Position numbers and translations under genes: made by a program
The notes under the pieces: generated by a model
Databases searched by the model: none
Told to the model about the DNA's origin: nothing
The model's input: only the letters and a program-made list of their open reading frames with translations
Assembly (NCBI GenBank): GCA_950295325.1
Contig: OX485803.1
Coordinates: 57,427,554-57,491,553 of the forward strand
Reading direction: 5' to 3'
From: Polytrichum commune
Lineage: Eukaryota > Streptophyta > Polytrichopsida > Polytrichales > Polytrichaceae
DNA: 64,000 bases
Part shown: in pieces, positions 46,491 to 58,251 of the stretch
Layout: the number at the start of each line of letters is the position of its first letter
Numbering within the stretch: the first letter of the stretch is position 1

Positions 46491-47917
46491 GGGCCACTTC
46501 ACACGTGAGCCAAGGGCCGTGACCATGTAATGGTGAGGGCCCTTGATTCTCATCGAAAGGTCATACCATGGGTGTTGGGATAGCCATTTTGTGTAGTCAC
46601 ATGCCCTCATGCATAGTATGAAGTGAGAATGGACCATATTGAGGAACAATTTTATGGAAATAAAGGGGCAACCCTATCCCGCTCATTATATATCTTCGTT
46701 TTTTTTAACATTCATTTTGAGTTTTACATTGGTGAGGAAGGAAAGAAGAGCGTGATGGATCATATTGCGGGAAGAGGGAGGATTCTTGTTGCATTTGCTT
46801 TATATTGGTGTTTGCATATGATTATGCAACATAAGCTTGATATACAAGCATTGGCATTCAATGAAAAATGAGAGATTGCCCTGATTTTTAGCATTCGTTT
46901 TGAGAGTGTGAACATGAGCGATTGTACTGTGTGGGCATTTGAAAGAAATCTAGGGTTCACATGTAGATTATTATTGGGTTTTTTCATGGAAAGAATGCTT
47001 AAGCAAAGAACGTGTGTATCTCATAATACATTCAAGTCTTTTTGTGAGAGGTTAGGTCATATTTGTAAAGAAAAAATATGTATATGAGAGAGACGATTTC
47101 AATTAAGAGTAAAATTGCAATGTCATTACAAAGGCTTGGGATTGGAAATATGTTGTGTATTGTAGGAGAGGTATACAGGATGGCCGAAGTACAATCTCAT
47201 AAATAATGAGTTTTTATGTGGATTGGTAAGATTTCATTTGCAATGCACTTCTGTGCAGTTTCCAAGTCCATGTTAGGTCAGAGTTTTAGCATAAGAATTC
47301 GAGGCATTTCATGAGATTCCCCATATTATCGGAGCAATTGATGGAACCCACATTCCTATTCTTGCACATATAATCGAAGGAGAATATTACTATTGTTCAA
47401 AGTCATTTCACCATCCAAGGAGAATTTTGGCTCCATTTTTGGGTTTCGGAACCACTGTTGTCTTGCAATAAACTTGCCATTGAGGATGAACAATTATATA
47501 GAAATGTCTACTACACACACACATACTAGTAAGTTCCAAAAACTTGAAGTTATGGGCATTTGGAGGGAACGATTCTTTGTCATGTCTTTAAATATATGTC
47601 GCAAAAAAGTTACTATTACACAAATTCATTAAATTAATCATGGTAGCCAATGATAGTTGTTCGACTGTCATAGTTTGTCGGAATTTGCATCAAGCCTACC
47701 TCTTCGAGATGGACTTGACGCAATTTTTAGTAGACTGTAAAACCCGAACCATAGTTTGCCATCTAGGACTCCATGTGGATTTTTCGTTAATAAATTTTTA
47801 TTTGGACCTTTAGACCTTCACCTTCTAATGTGAAATGAACTTGGTCTCTCCCTTTTTTTTTTAATCAATGAGAGCTCTTACATTGTAATGGTCACAATCT
47901 TGCGTGTGAAGTGGCCC
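46491..47917 (+). mobile_element. Harbinger element, family A ends, with transposase relic
   Basis: The left end GGGCCACTTCACACGTGAGCC and the right end GCGTGTGAAGTGGCCC match the family-A MITEs, and the subterminal sequence (GTGACCAT, AATGGTCACA) is shared as well. The element is 1,427 bp. The left flank is TTA but the right flank is TAG, so the target duplication is not perfect. It encloses the transposase fragment at 46,880-47,640 and thus links the MITEs to a source family. Confidence 0.75.
46880..47640 (+). pseudogene. PIF/Harbinger transposase fragment
   Basis: Reads NTFKSFCERLGHICKE, then after stops EAFHEIPHIIGAIDGTHIPIL (first catalytic Asp in GAIDGTH) and EGEYYYCSKSFHH. The downstream catalytic residues are lost and several stops are present. 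Same family as the relic at 26,100-27,020 but a separate copy. Confidence 0.82.
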
Positions 47918-47929
47918 TAGTTAAGCACA

Positions 47930-48560
47930 TCAATCCTCATCTATGAATTAAATCATAATTAATTTCAAAAGCACAATTTAGAATCAATTAGGCTTAATTG
48001 GTTTGGTTGGCATATTTTTTTCTTTGATTAGGATTAATTAGTTTCATGAAGCTCAATTAGGCTCAATACGATTGATTACATCTAATCACATTTAATTAGT
48101 ATGAATGTGTAAGAATACTTGTGAAAAAAGAAGGAATTACCTAAAATATTCTAAAATATACATACTAAAATCAACACATTAATTTAAGTTTCATTTTAGA
48201 ATGACAAAGACCCTTTGAATTGGTAAATCTCCAAAATTATAACCTCAATGCTTAGGACGATTTTATGATGTTTTTGACTTCCAAGTTAATTACATGCTTT
48301 ATTGATAGTTTCGCTGCAGGAATGAAATTCCAATCAATTGCTCATTTATTAAGTGGAATTTCACATATATATTGGATTTTGGACCTTGAAGATGAAGTGC
48401 ACTCATTATGGGATTTGTGGACAAGCAACCTTCAAGAATCCAAAGAGCAATGTTTTTTTTTCGGAAGTTAGACGAACAACCAACAATTTTCAATCATATT
48501 CATAAAATCTCAAAAATGTTTTGGGGGCCTGCCCCGGCCCCTATCCACCTCCCCCAAAAA
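47930..48560 (+). repeat. Dispersed repeat R6, copy 2
   Basis: Collinear with 35,225-35,830, including the frame SIAHLLSGISHIYWILD and EVHSLWDLWTS; here it is interrupted by stops. It begins just right of the Harbinger element. Confidence 0.7.
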
Positions 48561-48609
48561 GCTCATTGGGAGAGGTTTAACATCCCCGTGTTGTATGGCG
48601 GTTATACTA

Positions 48610-49552
48610 CCGTACGTTAAGGGCAGGTTTGGCACAACATAATTCTAAAAATAGATGCCAAATTTTTTGGAAAATCATTGGCATTTTTTGCCGAATATAA
48701 AATTAATTATTTTTCAAAATTGCCAAAAAGTAAGAAATTTTTACTTCTCACTAGAGTTTTACTTACAGTGGAAGCATATGTGAATTTTGAAAGAGAGAAG
48801 GTGCTCCTTTTGTAATCAAGCTCACTTACATTAGTCCACAAAGAATATGGGTTAAGAAGTAGCAAGACTCTAGGTGAGGCTTTTCAAATGTGTTGTACAC
48901 AAATTTTTGGAGTCCAATTGAGCATAGAAGATGAAGTTTTATAGAATTTTGTCCAACTAACAAAAGTTGAGAAATCAATCCTTCTTCCACCTCCAACAAG
49001 TTTTGTGTCAAAATAAGTCTTTATGCAAAAGATATGGACAAAACATTGCAGCCGTGTAAAGATCAAAAAATTAAAATGCGTTCATAACAGTTTTTCGGAG
49101 CTCATTTGTGCATAGAAGATCAACTTTTTTGGAATTTTTCTGGTCTAAGAAAAGTTTAGAAATCAAGTAATCTTTCACCTCCAAGAAATTTTATGTCATT
49201 TGAAGACTCTATGCAAAAGTTATGCGTGTTATAAAAATGAAGTCTAACTCGGTGCTTCACCTCAAAGTTTACATATCCCATATGCATTGTTGAACACAAC
49301 TCCACTCTACTTGCATAAAGCACAGAGCATTCTCAACTCTTCACTTACATCGTACTTGTCATTCAATGCAAGAGAGATGTACAAGATATAAGCTTAAATA
49401 GAAAATTAAAAATGAATTTAGGCTGAATTTTTAAAAATTAAAAGAGAAAATTGCTGAAAATATGAATGTACTATTTTTAGGTGCCAAACCTACTTTTTGA
49501 ACTTTAATTAATTATTCGGCTAACATGTGTCGAAGCTGCCCTTAACATACGG
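48610..49552. mobile_element. Non-coding element with 17-bp terminal inverted repeats
   Basis: CCGTACGTTAAGGGCAG at the left and CTGCCCTTAACATACGG at the right are inverted repeats with one mismatch, flanked by TA on both sides (48,608-48,609; 49,553-49,554). A second inverted block, GGTTTGGCAC and GTGCCAAACC, lies just inside. The interior holds a tandem duplication of about 190 bp (GCATAGAAGATGAAG at 48,922; GCATAGAAGATCAAC at 49,111). TA flanks would suit a Tc1/mariner-type MITE; TTAA inside the ends leaves piggyBac-like insertion as an alternative. Confidence 0.7.
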
Positions 49553-49642
49553 TATTCAATATGATATCTTGAAAGAAAGGCCTCTATAACCAATGAGCGA
49601 TCTTGGTTATGAATGGAGAGACAAGCATGTTGTCATACCTTA

Positions 49643-50630
49643 GGGCCACTTCACACACGAGACTAAGAGCCCGTGACCATTACACTACAAACACTCTCAT
49701 TGGTGGAAAGGGTGGAGTTGGTCTAAGTTCGCTTCACACTATGCTTGAGAGACCAACATAGTATGTGAATGCAAGATGGATGTAAGGTCTACATGGATTC
49801 GTACATGCCATCAAAAGGATCACGTTTCATGGTCATTTCAACTACTTTCAAAATCCACTTGTTGGAGGTAGGCCTAATACAAAACCAAGAGACCATGGCA
49901 CTCTGAACGCTCATAACTGTCAATTTATTTTATTTTATCATGTGCGAGGACCCGCATGAATAGAAATTCATTGAAATAACATTTGGTTGAGGGCTTGGTC
50001 ACATATGACTTCACACTACACTTGAGGGTTTGTGACCCCCCCCCCTCCGGGTCAATATGCAAAATGTTGGACAATTGTGTTTCTTTACACACTCAATTTT
50101 AAGGTTGCACTCCACTTGCATTCTTCATTACAATATTGTTGGTGTAATTAATTTCTATTGTGTTTCTTCTTGCCATATCACAATAATACAATCCCGTTCT
50201 TACAATGCCAATTCACAATGCACCCCCCCCCTCGGCTAACAATTAAAGGTTATGAAAAATTTGTAAGAGAACCAGGGTATTTAATATTGAATACATTCTA
50301 GATTTCTAATTATCACTAGGGTATTAAAATTTTAAGCTCAATGGATTTTTTTTCTACTTGAAGGACTCCTAATATTCTAATTCTTATAGATAATACCCCC
50401 CTTGAAAATAAGTGGTCGTCGTAGGTGTCTCCAAAATTCTACTATGAGTGTCCCCCCCCTCCCCCCCCCCCCCCCGGGCCATGACCACAAATAGATAGAT
50501 AGAAACTCCGGTCCTCTTGCGAGGCTTTGCCATGACCACACTACATGATTGTTGGGATGGCCTTTAACCACTTTCTTTGGGCTCTTACAATTTCATGGTC
50601 ACGGCTCTTGGCTCATGTGTGAAGTGGCCC
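49643..50630 (-). mobile_element. Harbinger-type MITE, family A, 988 bp, with internal insertion
   Basis: Ends GGGCCACTTCACAC and GTGTGAAGTGGCCC, flanked by TTA at 49,640-49,642 and 50,631-50,633. The left 390 bases are the reverse complement of most of the 31,182-31,679 element. An unrelated stretch bounded by C-runs (about 50,036-50,475) and the 39-bp LINE insertion account for most of the extra length. Confidence 0.9.
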
Positions 50631-51371
50631 TTATAATGCCTAGAAAGCCGATGGTAGCAAGAAAGTTGGGACACTATGAGCTCCTTAGTGAGTTTCTATT
50701 CGTAGTTTGACCCCACCCAAAAGACCCAACAATCACAAATGTACACTTTCACAATGGTATGGTTTTTATATGTAAAGGAAGTGCTTTCGGGAACTTGATC
50801 TATACTATCTTCTTTAAGGCCTGTTTGGAGCGAACAAGGAAACAATTGAGCCACTATTGTTCTCATTCCTACCTCCGAGTTTCTCCCTTTGTTAGTTTGC
50901 ATTTGTGTTGGAGCTAGACATCGTCTTCCTTCATCCTTGCCTTCCTCTACACACCATGCTTGCCATGTGTTGGCCATGGGCACAAGCTACAACTCTCATT
51001 CTTACATACATACGACAAGCTATGACATAACCTTATTCAGATGCTATCAACCGTTTCATTTTAATAATATCAATACATTGCTTCATCAAAGTTTTCCAGC
51101 CTAGATATGCTAGTGTAGTGTAGTGTTGTGGAAGTGCACAAGTTTAATTCCGAATAGAATTTGGTTTATCCCCCCCCCCCCTAGCATACAAACTCAACTA
51201 AATAATGCTATGTAGACAAAAATGAACTAGCACAATTCTCAACATATTCATAACAAAATTTGTCCACAAGGTTCGCATGAAGAAGCCATAACTAAGACGA
51301 ATATCCATAGGGACAACCACAAAGGCCCCACCATGTGCTGCAACATGCTTACAGTCATCCCCCCCCCCCCC
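50036..51371. repeat. Cluster of five poly-C tracts
   Basis: Runs of 10 (50,036-50,045), 9 (50,223-50,231), 15 (50,461-50,475, preceded by C8-T), 12 (51,170-51,181) and 13 (51,359-51,371) C on the plus strand. Such long C homopolymers are rare elsewhere in the window (one G9 run near 18,321). 50,640-52,110 holds no recognised gene. Confidence 0.85.
50490..50528 (-). mobile_element. LINE copy 3: 39-bp insertion, terminal hairpin plus (TCTA)n tail
   Basis: On the minus strand it reads AAAGCCTCGCAAGAGGACCG followed by GAGTTTCTATCTATCTATT, the last bases of LINE copy 1 (hairpin, GAGTTTC, TCTA tail). The direct repeat GCCATGACCACA lies immediately on both sides (50,478-50,489 and 50,529-50,540). 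The host is the family-A MITE. Confidence 0.85.
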
Positions 51372-52116
51372 ATTCCCATGTAAACCAATAATATTGCATC
51401 TACTTTATTTGTTTTGGGATATTATCAGCCTCAACTAATCATGCTAAAGAGGCAATTCACCACACACGCCTAGATGCTTGAGAAATGGAAGGCCATTGTG
51501 TGCAAACATACAAGCCTAGCGACATTCTATTCAAGAGGACTTATAATTTACACTTGTGTGATCACAATTGTGCATTGTAGTATGTAACATTGCGAAGCCT
51601 CATGCTTCTTCATCCTCCCTCACTCCTACTAAATAAAAGAGATGACATATTTCATGGGGACTTTGCCACGACACTAAAACATAGGCCATCATTTTACGAG
51701 AATCACATGTTTGTTCATAACTCATGGTTCTATTTTGATCTCCTCCCTACGGTGAGGGACCACGAGGCTGTGCAAGATGTACCCCTTATTTGTGCAAATT
51801 TTGTCAATTTGCTCCTTCATTTTGCTATATCTTTTTAGTTGGCATCGAAGAGGGGATGATCCAACAAACAACTTGCAAACAAAGTGTAGTTTGGAGTGGG
51901 ATAACAATGCTCAACCTCTCACTATTGAACCCTTTTTGAACGGGGTATGCAGAGTGAGTGGTTGTAAGATGTACATGTTTTGTAGGTTACTTGATAAAAC
52001 ATCGCACTTGGCTAGGAAGGTCCCGGGATAGCAAACATGTTATGTGGGGCAGGTCGGCAAGTTGTGGCTCTAGTTGCAGACAATTTAATTGGATGGATGT
52101 TTTAAACATCAATAAG

Positions 52117-53121
52117 CTACACTAAATAATGCTACAACTTCAATAGCCCCAGTCGAGATCCGAGCTACACTAAATATTCCTATGTTTGCATGCCACAATA
52201 ATTTTCTAAAGCCCATGCTTATTCTCATAATGACAAACAACATGGGCCACGTTAATTTAAAACCCACACTAAATTCTAGTAGAAAATTAGCATAGGCCAC
52301 AATATTTGGTTTTCTCGACAAACAATGTGGGTGATTGTTTGTTTTTGTGTTCCTTTTGATGTAAGGTGAATATTTTGTTTTAAATAAAGTGTTAATCATA
52401 AGTCTTCACAAAGAGTTAGGAAAAACCTAGGGTCTTGGACCCACGTTACATCACCATGACTAGAAAATTAGCGCAACTCACATTAATCATTTCCATGCAA
52501 AATTTTCACCCACACTAATAGGTATATTAAGTGTAGCTATTAGTTAGAATGGGAGGCTATGAACATTACTCATGCTTAGGGCAGATAGTGCGATATTTGA
52601 GATACATTAAGTGTAGTTGTCGGTTAGAATGGGAAGCTACGAACATTACTCATGCTCAAGAAGATAGTGCGATATTTGAGATACATAGTGAGAGAGAAAC
52701 CCATGATAAGTACACTTAAGATGATATTTAGTGTTTGATTATATTTAATGTTGTTACCACCCTACCTTGCTCAACACTATTCTTCTATTTCTTGACAATT
52801 AGTGTTAGACATAAACGTGCCGCTACCTTCCCTATTGACACCTCCCTTCATGTGAAGCATGGATTTCACCGGATTTGTGATTTTGAGGATGGTACCCCAC
52901 CTTCTTGCTCATTGATCTCTCATCTGTCAAAGCTGACAACAACTTCTTTCATATCCTTACTAACACTAAATTTAAACATGTAACTTCCACATATTACCAT
53001 AGTCGATATTTAGTGTTTGAGTTTACATTTGATGTTACTTACTTTCATAGGGTTATTGACATTTAGTGTATGCGCTTGTATTTAGTGTATCAAACGCTAA
53101 ATATCCTTTTTAGTGTAGTGT
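52117..53121. repeat. Dispersed repeat R2, copy 2, possibly an inverted-repeat element
   Basis: 52,117-52,560 is collinear with 12,480-12,960. CTACACTAAA at the left and TTTAGTGTAG at 53,112-53,121 are inverted and may be the ends. An 80-bp unit is duplicated in tandem at about 52,527-52,688 (ATTAAGTGTAGCTATTAGTT and ATTAAGTGTAGTTGTCGGTT). Confidence 0.6.
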
Positions 53122-53167
53122 GTTGGGGTAATAATGCTTGGCAAATTCCTGGCAATGTTATTGGGTT

Positions 53168-53210
53168 GCAAAAGCAAAAGCAAAAGCAAAAGCAAAAGCA
53201 AAAGCAAAAG
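53168..53210. repeat. (CAAAAG)n hexanucleotide repeat
   Basis: Seven units, followed by GAAAAGGATC-type purine-rich repeats to 53,275. It lies about 360 bases upstream of the EMC2 start codon and so in the promoter or 5' UTR region; no TATA box was assigned. Confidence 0.9.
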
Positions 53211-53566
53211 AATTCCTTGATAGAAATGCTCTGGAAAGAAAAGAAAAGGATCGAAAAGAAAAGGATCGATAAGAAACTTAAGTTAGACCTTCTTGCTCAC
53301 CGGACTTCCGGACAAACTTAGGGTTTACCATCTCTGGCAAAATATCGATCCCCATTGCCAAGGTGCCTGAGAACTCCCCGAACGAACTTTGGATTCGGAA
53401 GCATTGGCCCAGAATTGAAAGCCAAGGAATTCATCACTCAATCATTCTACACAATTTGATTTCTGTGCGCTTGTCGATCGAGATCGCGGAACACAGTGGT
53501 TTGTGGTAAGGTGATTGGGGACTCGGGAGGATCGAGCGAGTGCCCTTGGGGTTTGGTGCGGGTGCG

Positions 53567-56500
53567 ATGGTGGGCGTAAACGAAGAGCTGGAGTTGGAGA
53601 GGTTAGAGAAGCAGGTGGAAGGAGGAGGTGGCGGTGTGGCAGAGTATTTGGCACTCGTGCGGAAGCTCAAGGTGCGGAGGTCTAGCATCGTTGCCAAGCA
53701 TGGCCTTGCGCTTCTTAACAAAGCGTCCTCGAGATCGAAGCTGGGAGCCGATGGTATGTATGTATGTATGTATGTAGCTTCATTTCGTTAATGTCACATG
53801 TTTGATTAGAAGCCTGTATGTCACATGAAATTTGGAGCTGTGAAAACAGTGTGAAAATTTGGAGATGGAATGGGTTTTACCCGCTTGAAGAGGACATCAA
53901 AGGAGAAATCTTTCGTGAGCTCGGATGTTCCTCTCGTCAGTTCTTATGGACATCAAAGCTGTTAAGTCTGTGTACAATAAAGGAAAGAAGGAATAGAACT
54001 CTGACTCAGGAGCAGGCTTGAAAATGAGCCTCTTTGCCATAAAAGAATTACTGTCCCCTTTCCTGTGTCCATATTTGGAGGCTCGCTTCTCTGCATAGAA
54101 TGTACATTTAAGAGCCATGGAGCTGAGGCAGTTGGATAAGAAGAGATGAATCTGATGTTACCATCGGCAAGAATTGTGGTGTTGCTTCAACTCTGAGTTG
54201 GTCTAAGTCTATTACGGAATCTCAAAACAGGCATTATGAGAATTAGATGGCCCTTGAGGACTACTGCCTCCTCCTTTCATAGATGAACACCTTTAACGGG
54301 TGCAACAGGTGCAATGGGTGCCGTTCCCACATGGTTGTTTGAAAATATCCGGTCCTCCTATGTATCTCACATATCCCAGTATGATTGGGTGGACCATAGT
54401 GGTAGGGTGCACTGGAAATTCAAGTGTTAGGAAGATCAGCCATCCTAGCACTATTCCAGCCATAGGCAGCTCATCCTCGGAATTCCCATGAGAATTGGGT
54501 TAAGGCCTTGGGTCCAAGCCATCCATTCCTCTTATCATTACTTTACAGACATCAAAGCTGTGTGCAATAAATGAAAGAAAGAATAGAACTGTGGCCTGGT
54601 AGCGGGCTTGAAATTGAGCCTCTTTGCCACAAATGGGTTACTGTCCCCTGTCCTGTGTCCATTTTGGAGGCGGGCTTCTCTGTGTAGAACTTATATTCAA
54701 GAGACATGGAACTGCGGCAGTTGGAATGAAAATCCTCCAAGCTTGAGGAAACTTCCAGATTTTGGCACCTGACTCCATGAAGACGTTTCTGCCACAAATC
54801 TGTGAGACGGAGGGAACAAAAGAATAGACAATATTTTGCCTTGTTGTACTGTAGGAGGTCCTGCTCAGAAATAGTCTATCCTGGCTGGGACTTTACCTTC
54901 CAGTGTAGTACTTTGTCTTGGCAAATGCCAGGTCATTGGTGTGGTTGGTGCGATTATTGTGTGCATTTTCAGTGGAGGGATTGGCATTGTAGACCTTTAC
55001 CAGTGCATTGGAGTTGATTCAGACAAATGTATTTTGACTATTATCAGAAGTGGAAGCTGCAGAAATCTTGTTGTCAAAGAGGCAAGATGGATATAATGTG
55101 CTTCTGAAGGACCCAAAACCCCCTTGAATATTGAGATTGGTACTTGTGGATGTTCAGACCTTGGGACGTATAACAAACAAAGAGAGCAAAGCAAGGAGGA
55201 CTCTGATCATATTTTCTGATCATCTGTATAATGTTTCACTGTCCTTAGTACTCATTTGTAGTCCTTGTTTGGTTCTTTGCAGTTTGGACTGTGTACGAGC
55301 AAGTGGCTATTGCAGCTATGGATTGTCATGCCCCTGAAGCTGCAAAGGTACTGCCAATTCGTTGATCTACCTAGTAGTTTGGAACTGGAGTAGAAATTGG
55401 TCAGCTGGAAGAAGCTTGCTTAGATTAACCTCTAGTTTAGGCATGTAGGTTCTTGTCATTACCAGAATAATTCCGGGACTCTTTGAATCAGGTTGTGCTA
55501 AAGATTCCAGAACTTTAAAAGTTCTGCTGCTGGGGAGGAGTATTTTAGCAAGTAAATCATTCTATGAGCTTTGGTAGAGTTTTTTGTTGTGGTAATTGTT
55601 ACCTTAACAATCAAGACTAATCTGAGGTTCTATTATGATTTTCCTCACAGGAGTGCATCCATACTCTGGACAGAAGATTTCCTGACAGCATGCGAGTTGG
55701 TAATTATGTTTTTCCTTGTTTTAAAGATATCTTATGTTGTTTGTACGATTTTTTGCTCATGTCCATATGCATTCCCTTGGGCATAATTTTCTGATTTTTT
55801 TTTATGCCCTGAATTTTGCTTTGAAAACAAGACTTCTGTGAACATGAAGTGTATTTCCAATTAACTTTGTTTACTAGATACCAATAGCTCTTAGATTGAG
55901 TTTCAAACTCAATTTGTCTGAACTTTCTTACAATCTCAAATACTTGCAAGGACATGGTCGTGGACTTTAATTTCTCCAGTGGAAATGAAATTGTTCTTCA
56001 TTAGCTGCTGTCCTCCTCAACTTTGTTGTGTAGATTTTGAGGTGGTTTTATTGTAATTATATACTCCAGGGCGCTTGGAAGGAATGTGGTTGGAAGCAAA
56101 AGGAGCATGGCAGCAAGCTGAGAAAGTGTATTCAAACCTCCTGGCTGAAAATCCTTCAGACACTGTGAGTGGATATCCCACTTCTCAAGATGATTTCCGA
56201 ATGATGTTTGCATTTTACAGATTCAAATTTGCATAATGAGTTTGAGTGCTATTCAATGAATTAGTCGCTTGGACGACTATTCTTTGTACTTTGTGGTTAT
56301 CATTTGTTTCAGTTGGATTCTTGTAGGTACTGCATAAAAGAAGGATTGCTATGGCAAAGGCTCAGGGAAATATGACGGGTGCAGTTGAAGCTTTGAATAA
56401 GTACTTGGAAACGTATGCATTACCAATACACTTTGTGCCATGCTTGAGTTTTGCACATTGTTATGTGCACTGGTCAATGTTTACAATTTTGGTCACTCTA

Positions 56501-58251
56501 GACTTGTCACATCTGGCAGTAGCAAAGAATATAGAGATTTTAATGATGAGAATAGTTTCCCGCCATCTATATTATAAGTAAATCTTCATCTCACTAAGGT
56601 TGATTAGGTCACTGATAGCACTCACTTCGCAGGTTCATGGCTGATTATGACGCGTGGAGAGAACTCGCTGACATTTACATCTCACTACAAATGTAAGTTC
56701 TCCCTGGTGTGTTTACAATCTGTCGAAAGGAAGGCGAGCTCTGTGTATGGCCTCATGGATGTCTTCTTGCATCCACTCTGCCTCATAGAGAGGTTCTTTA
56801 AATCACAGCGTTAATACCATAGTATGGTCAAAATTCTGTTTATTCAGCTTTTAGAGGTTGCTTGTTCCTTACCTTTTTTCCTCTTGCTTTTTCTTGAGCT
56901 ATCATCCCAAAGATTGTATTGCATCATTCAAAGATTTGAAGATGGTGTGCGAGGAGAATATTTAAAGTTGTCACAAGGTGTAATGAGGACCATAATATAA
57001 TTAGACAGTTCACCTTGATGGATGTTGCAGGTACAAGCAGGCCGCCTTTTGCTTTGAGGAGCTCATTCTTGCACAACCTACAAATGCACTATATCACTTG
57101 GGTTATGCAGAGGTTTGTGAAATGTATACTAAAGTCTTGATTTCTGATTTTAGAGGTGGATTGGGAAGCAGTTTTGATTGGAGTATCTGTAGCTTCGATG
57201 CATCAAGAAGTTTAGTAATGTTCAAACACGTATGAGCTGTAATGAAGTGTGAATGACTCACTTAAAAGTGTAGTAGGATTAATGTTGACAACATGATTTT
57301 GATTATTTTAGGGGTTTAGTCTATATGTTTTGTTAAGCAGATTTACTTGAAAGTGCTCCTAAGCATTTACATTTGTTAGGTGTAAAGAGGGACCGAGTAT
57401 GAAGGTCTACTCACCTGAATGACTTTGTCTCTTCTTTACCTCTTCTGCATTAAATGTGTTGTCAGAAGCTTGTGCTGATATGTACTGGTGTGCATGTAGG
57501 TATTGTATACATTAGGAGGCATAGACAATTTGCGGGCAGCACGAAAGTATTATTCAGCAGCAATTGAGCTGAGTGGAGGCCGTAATATGCGTGCACTGTA
57601 TGGAGTTTGTTTGGTACATCCCATCATTTTTCCTATCAGTGTACAGGTGTATTAGAGTGGTCATGTTGACTAATAATTTGTGGAGCTCCACATCTTTTCT
57701 TCTGGCTGTATAGGAGTGCAAATTCAATCCCATTTCACACTAATATTTTGTAATGCAAGGATTTGCAAGTCATAGTAGACTTTGCTTGGCCTTTCTTATA
57801 AGTTTCTATCAGAATCTAAGTTAGTATACAATACTCCTTGAAGGCTGTGGGTTGATAATAGTGCAATAGAAATTAGAGTGCAGCATGTACAACAATATAA
57901 TCTCCAATTACCCCCTTCAAACAATGTGTGGTAATTGACCTTTGTTAGTGATTCCATCTATTTAGATTGGAGAAATATTTGTTTTGTGGGTGGGATTAGG
58001 TCTTCCTTCCCTTGGGTATAGTAAGTTAATAACATTCCTAGGATGGACATTTGACAAGGAATTTGCATTGTTGGCAGTGTGGGGCTGCTATCAGTCAGAC
58101 AAAGGGCCGTGCACGTGACGAAAAGGACAGTCAAGACTTGATTTCACTAGCTGCTTCAGTTATTGTGAAGGAGTACAAGGAGAAGTCGCCCGGCAAAGTG
58201 GCACTCGTCTCATCCATAATTGATAAGCAAAAATTATTGGCAGCCGCCTAA
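53567..58251 (+). CDS. EMC2: ER membrane protein complex subunit 2 (EMC2), 303 aa, nine exons
   Basis: Exons: 53,567-53,753, 55,283-55,347, 55,651-55,699, 56,070-56,164, 56,327-56,412, 56,633-56,692, 57,031-57,112, 57,500-57,613, 58,078-58,251. All introns are GT-AG; 912 coding bases close exactly. EMC2 is the cytosolic TPR subunit that scaffolds the EMC, which inserts tail-anchored and multipass proteins into the ER membrane. Diagnostic stretches: EYLALVRKLKVRRSSIVAKH, VWTVYEQVAIAAMDCHAPEA, NKYLETFMADYDAWRELADI, YKQAAFCFEELILAQPTNAL, GYAEVLYTLGGIDNLRAARK. The length matches the family (about 300 aa). The ATG at 53,567 gives the expected N terminus EELELERLEKQVEGGGGG. The exon 1 donor lies at the first unit of a (GTAT)n repeat. 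The gene looks intact. Confidence 0.95.
53754..53778 (+). repeat. (GTAT)n microsatellite forming the EMC2 intron 1 donor
   Basis: Exon 1 ends GCCGATG and is followed by GTATGTATGTATGTATGTAT. Every unit is a consensus-like GTATGT donor. Only the first restores the frame exactly (GAT-G|TT-TGG); use of the next unit would add four bases. Confidence 0.9.
53957..54730. repeat. Direct repeat pair in EMC2 intron 1
   Basis: A segment of about 180 bases at 53,957-54,135 recurs at 54,553-54,730 in the same orientation (TTGAAAATGAGCCTCTTTGC versus TTGAAATTGAGCCTCTTTGC; TTACTGTCCCCTTTCCTGTG versus TTACTGTCCCCTGTCCTGTG). Confidence 0.85.

Noticed and set aside
53540-53566. Upstream start of EMC2
   Set aside because: The codon at 53,540 is GTG. 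The ATG at 53,567 gives the family N terminus.
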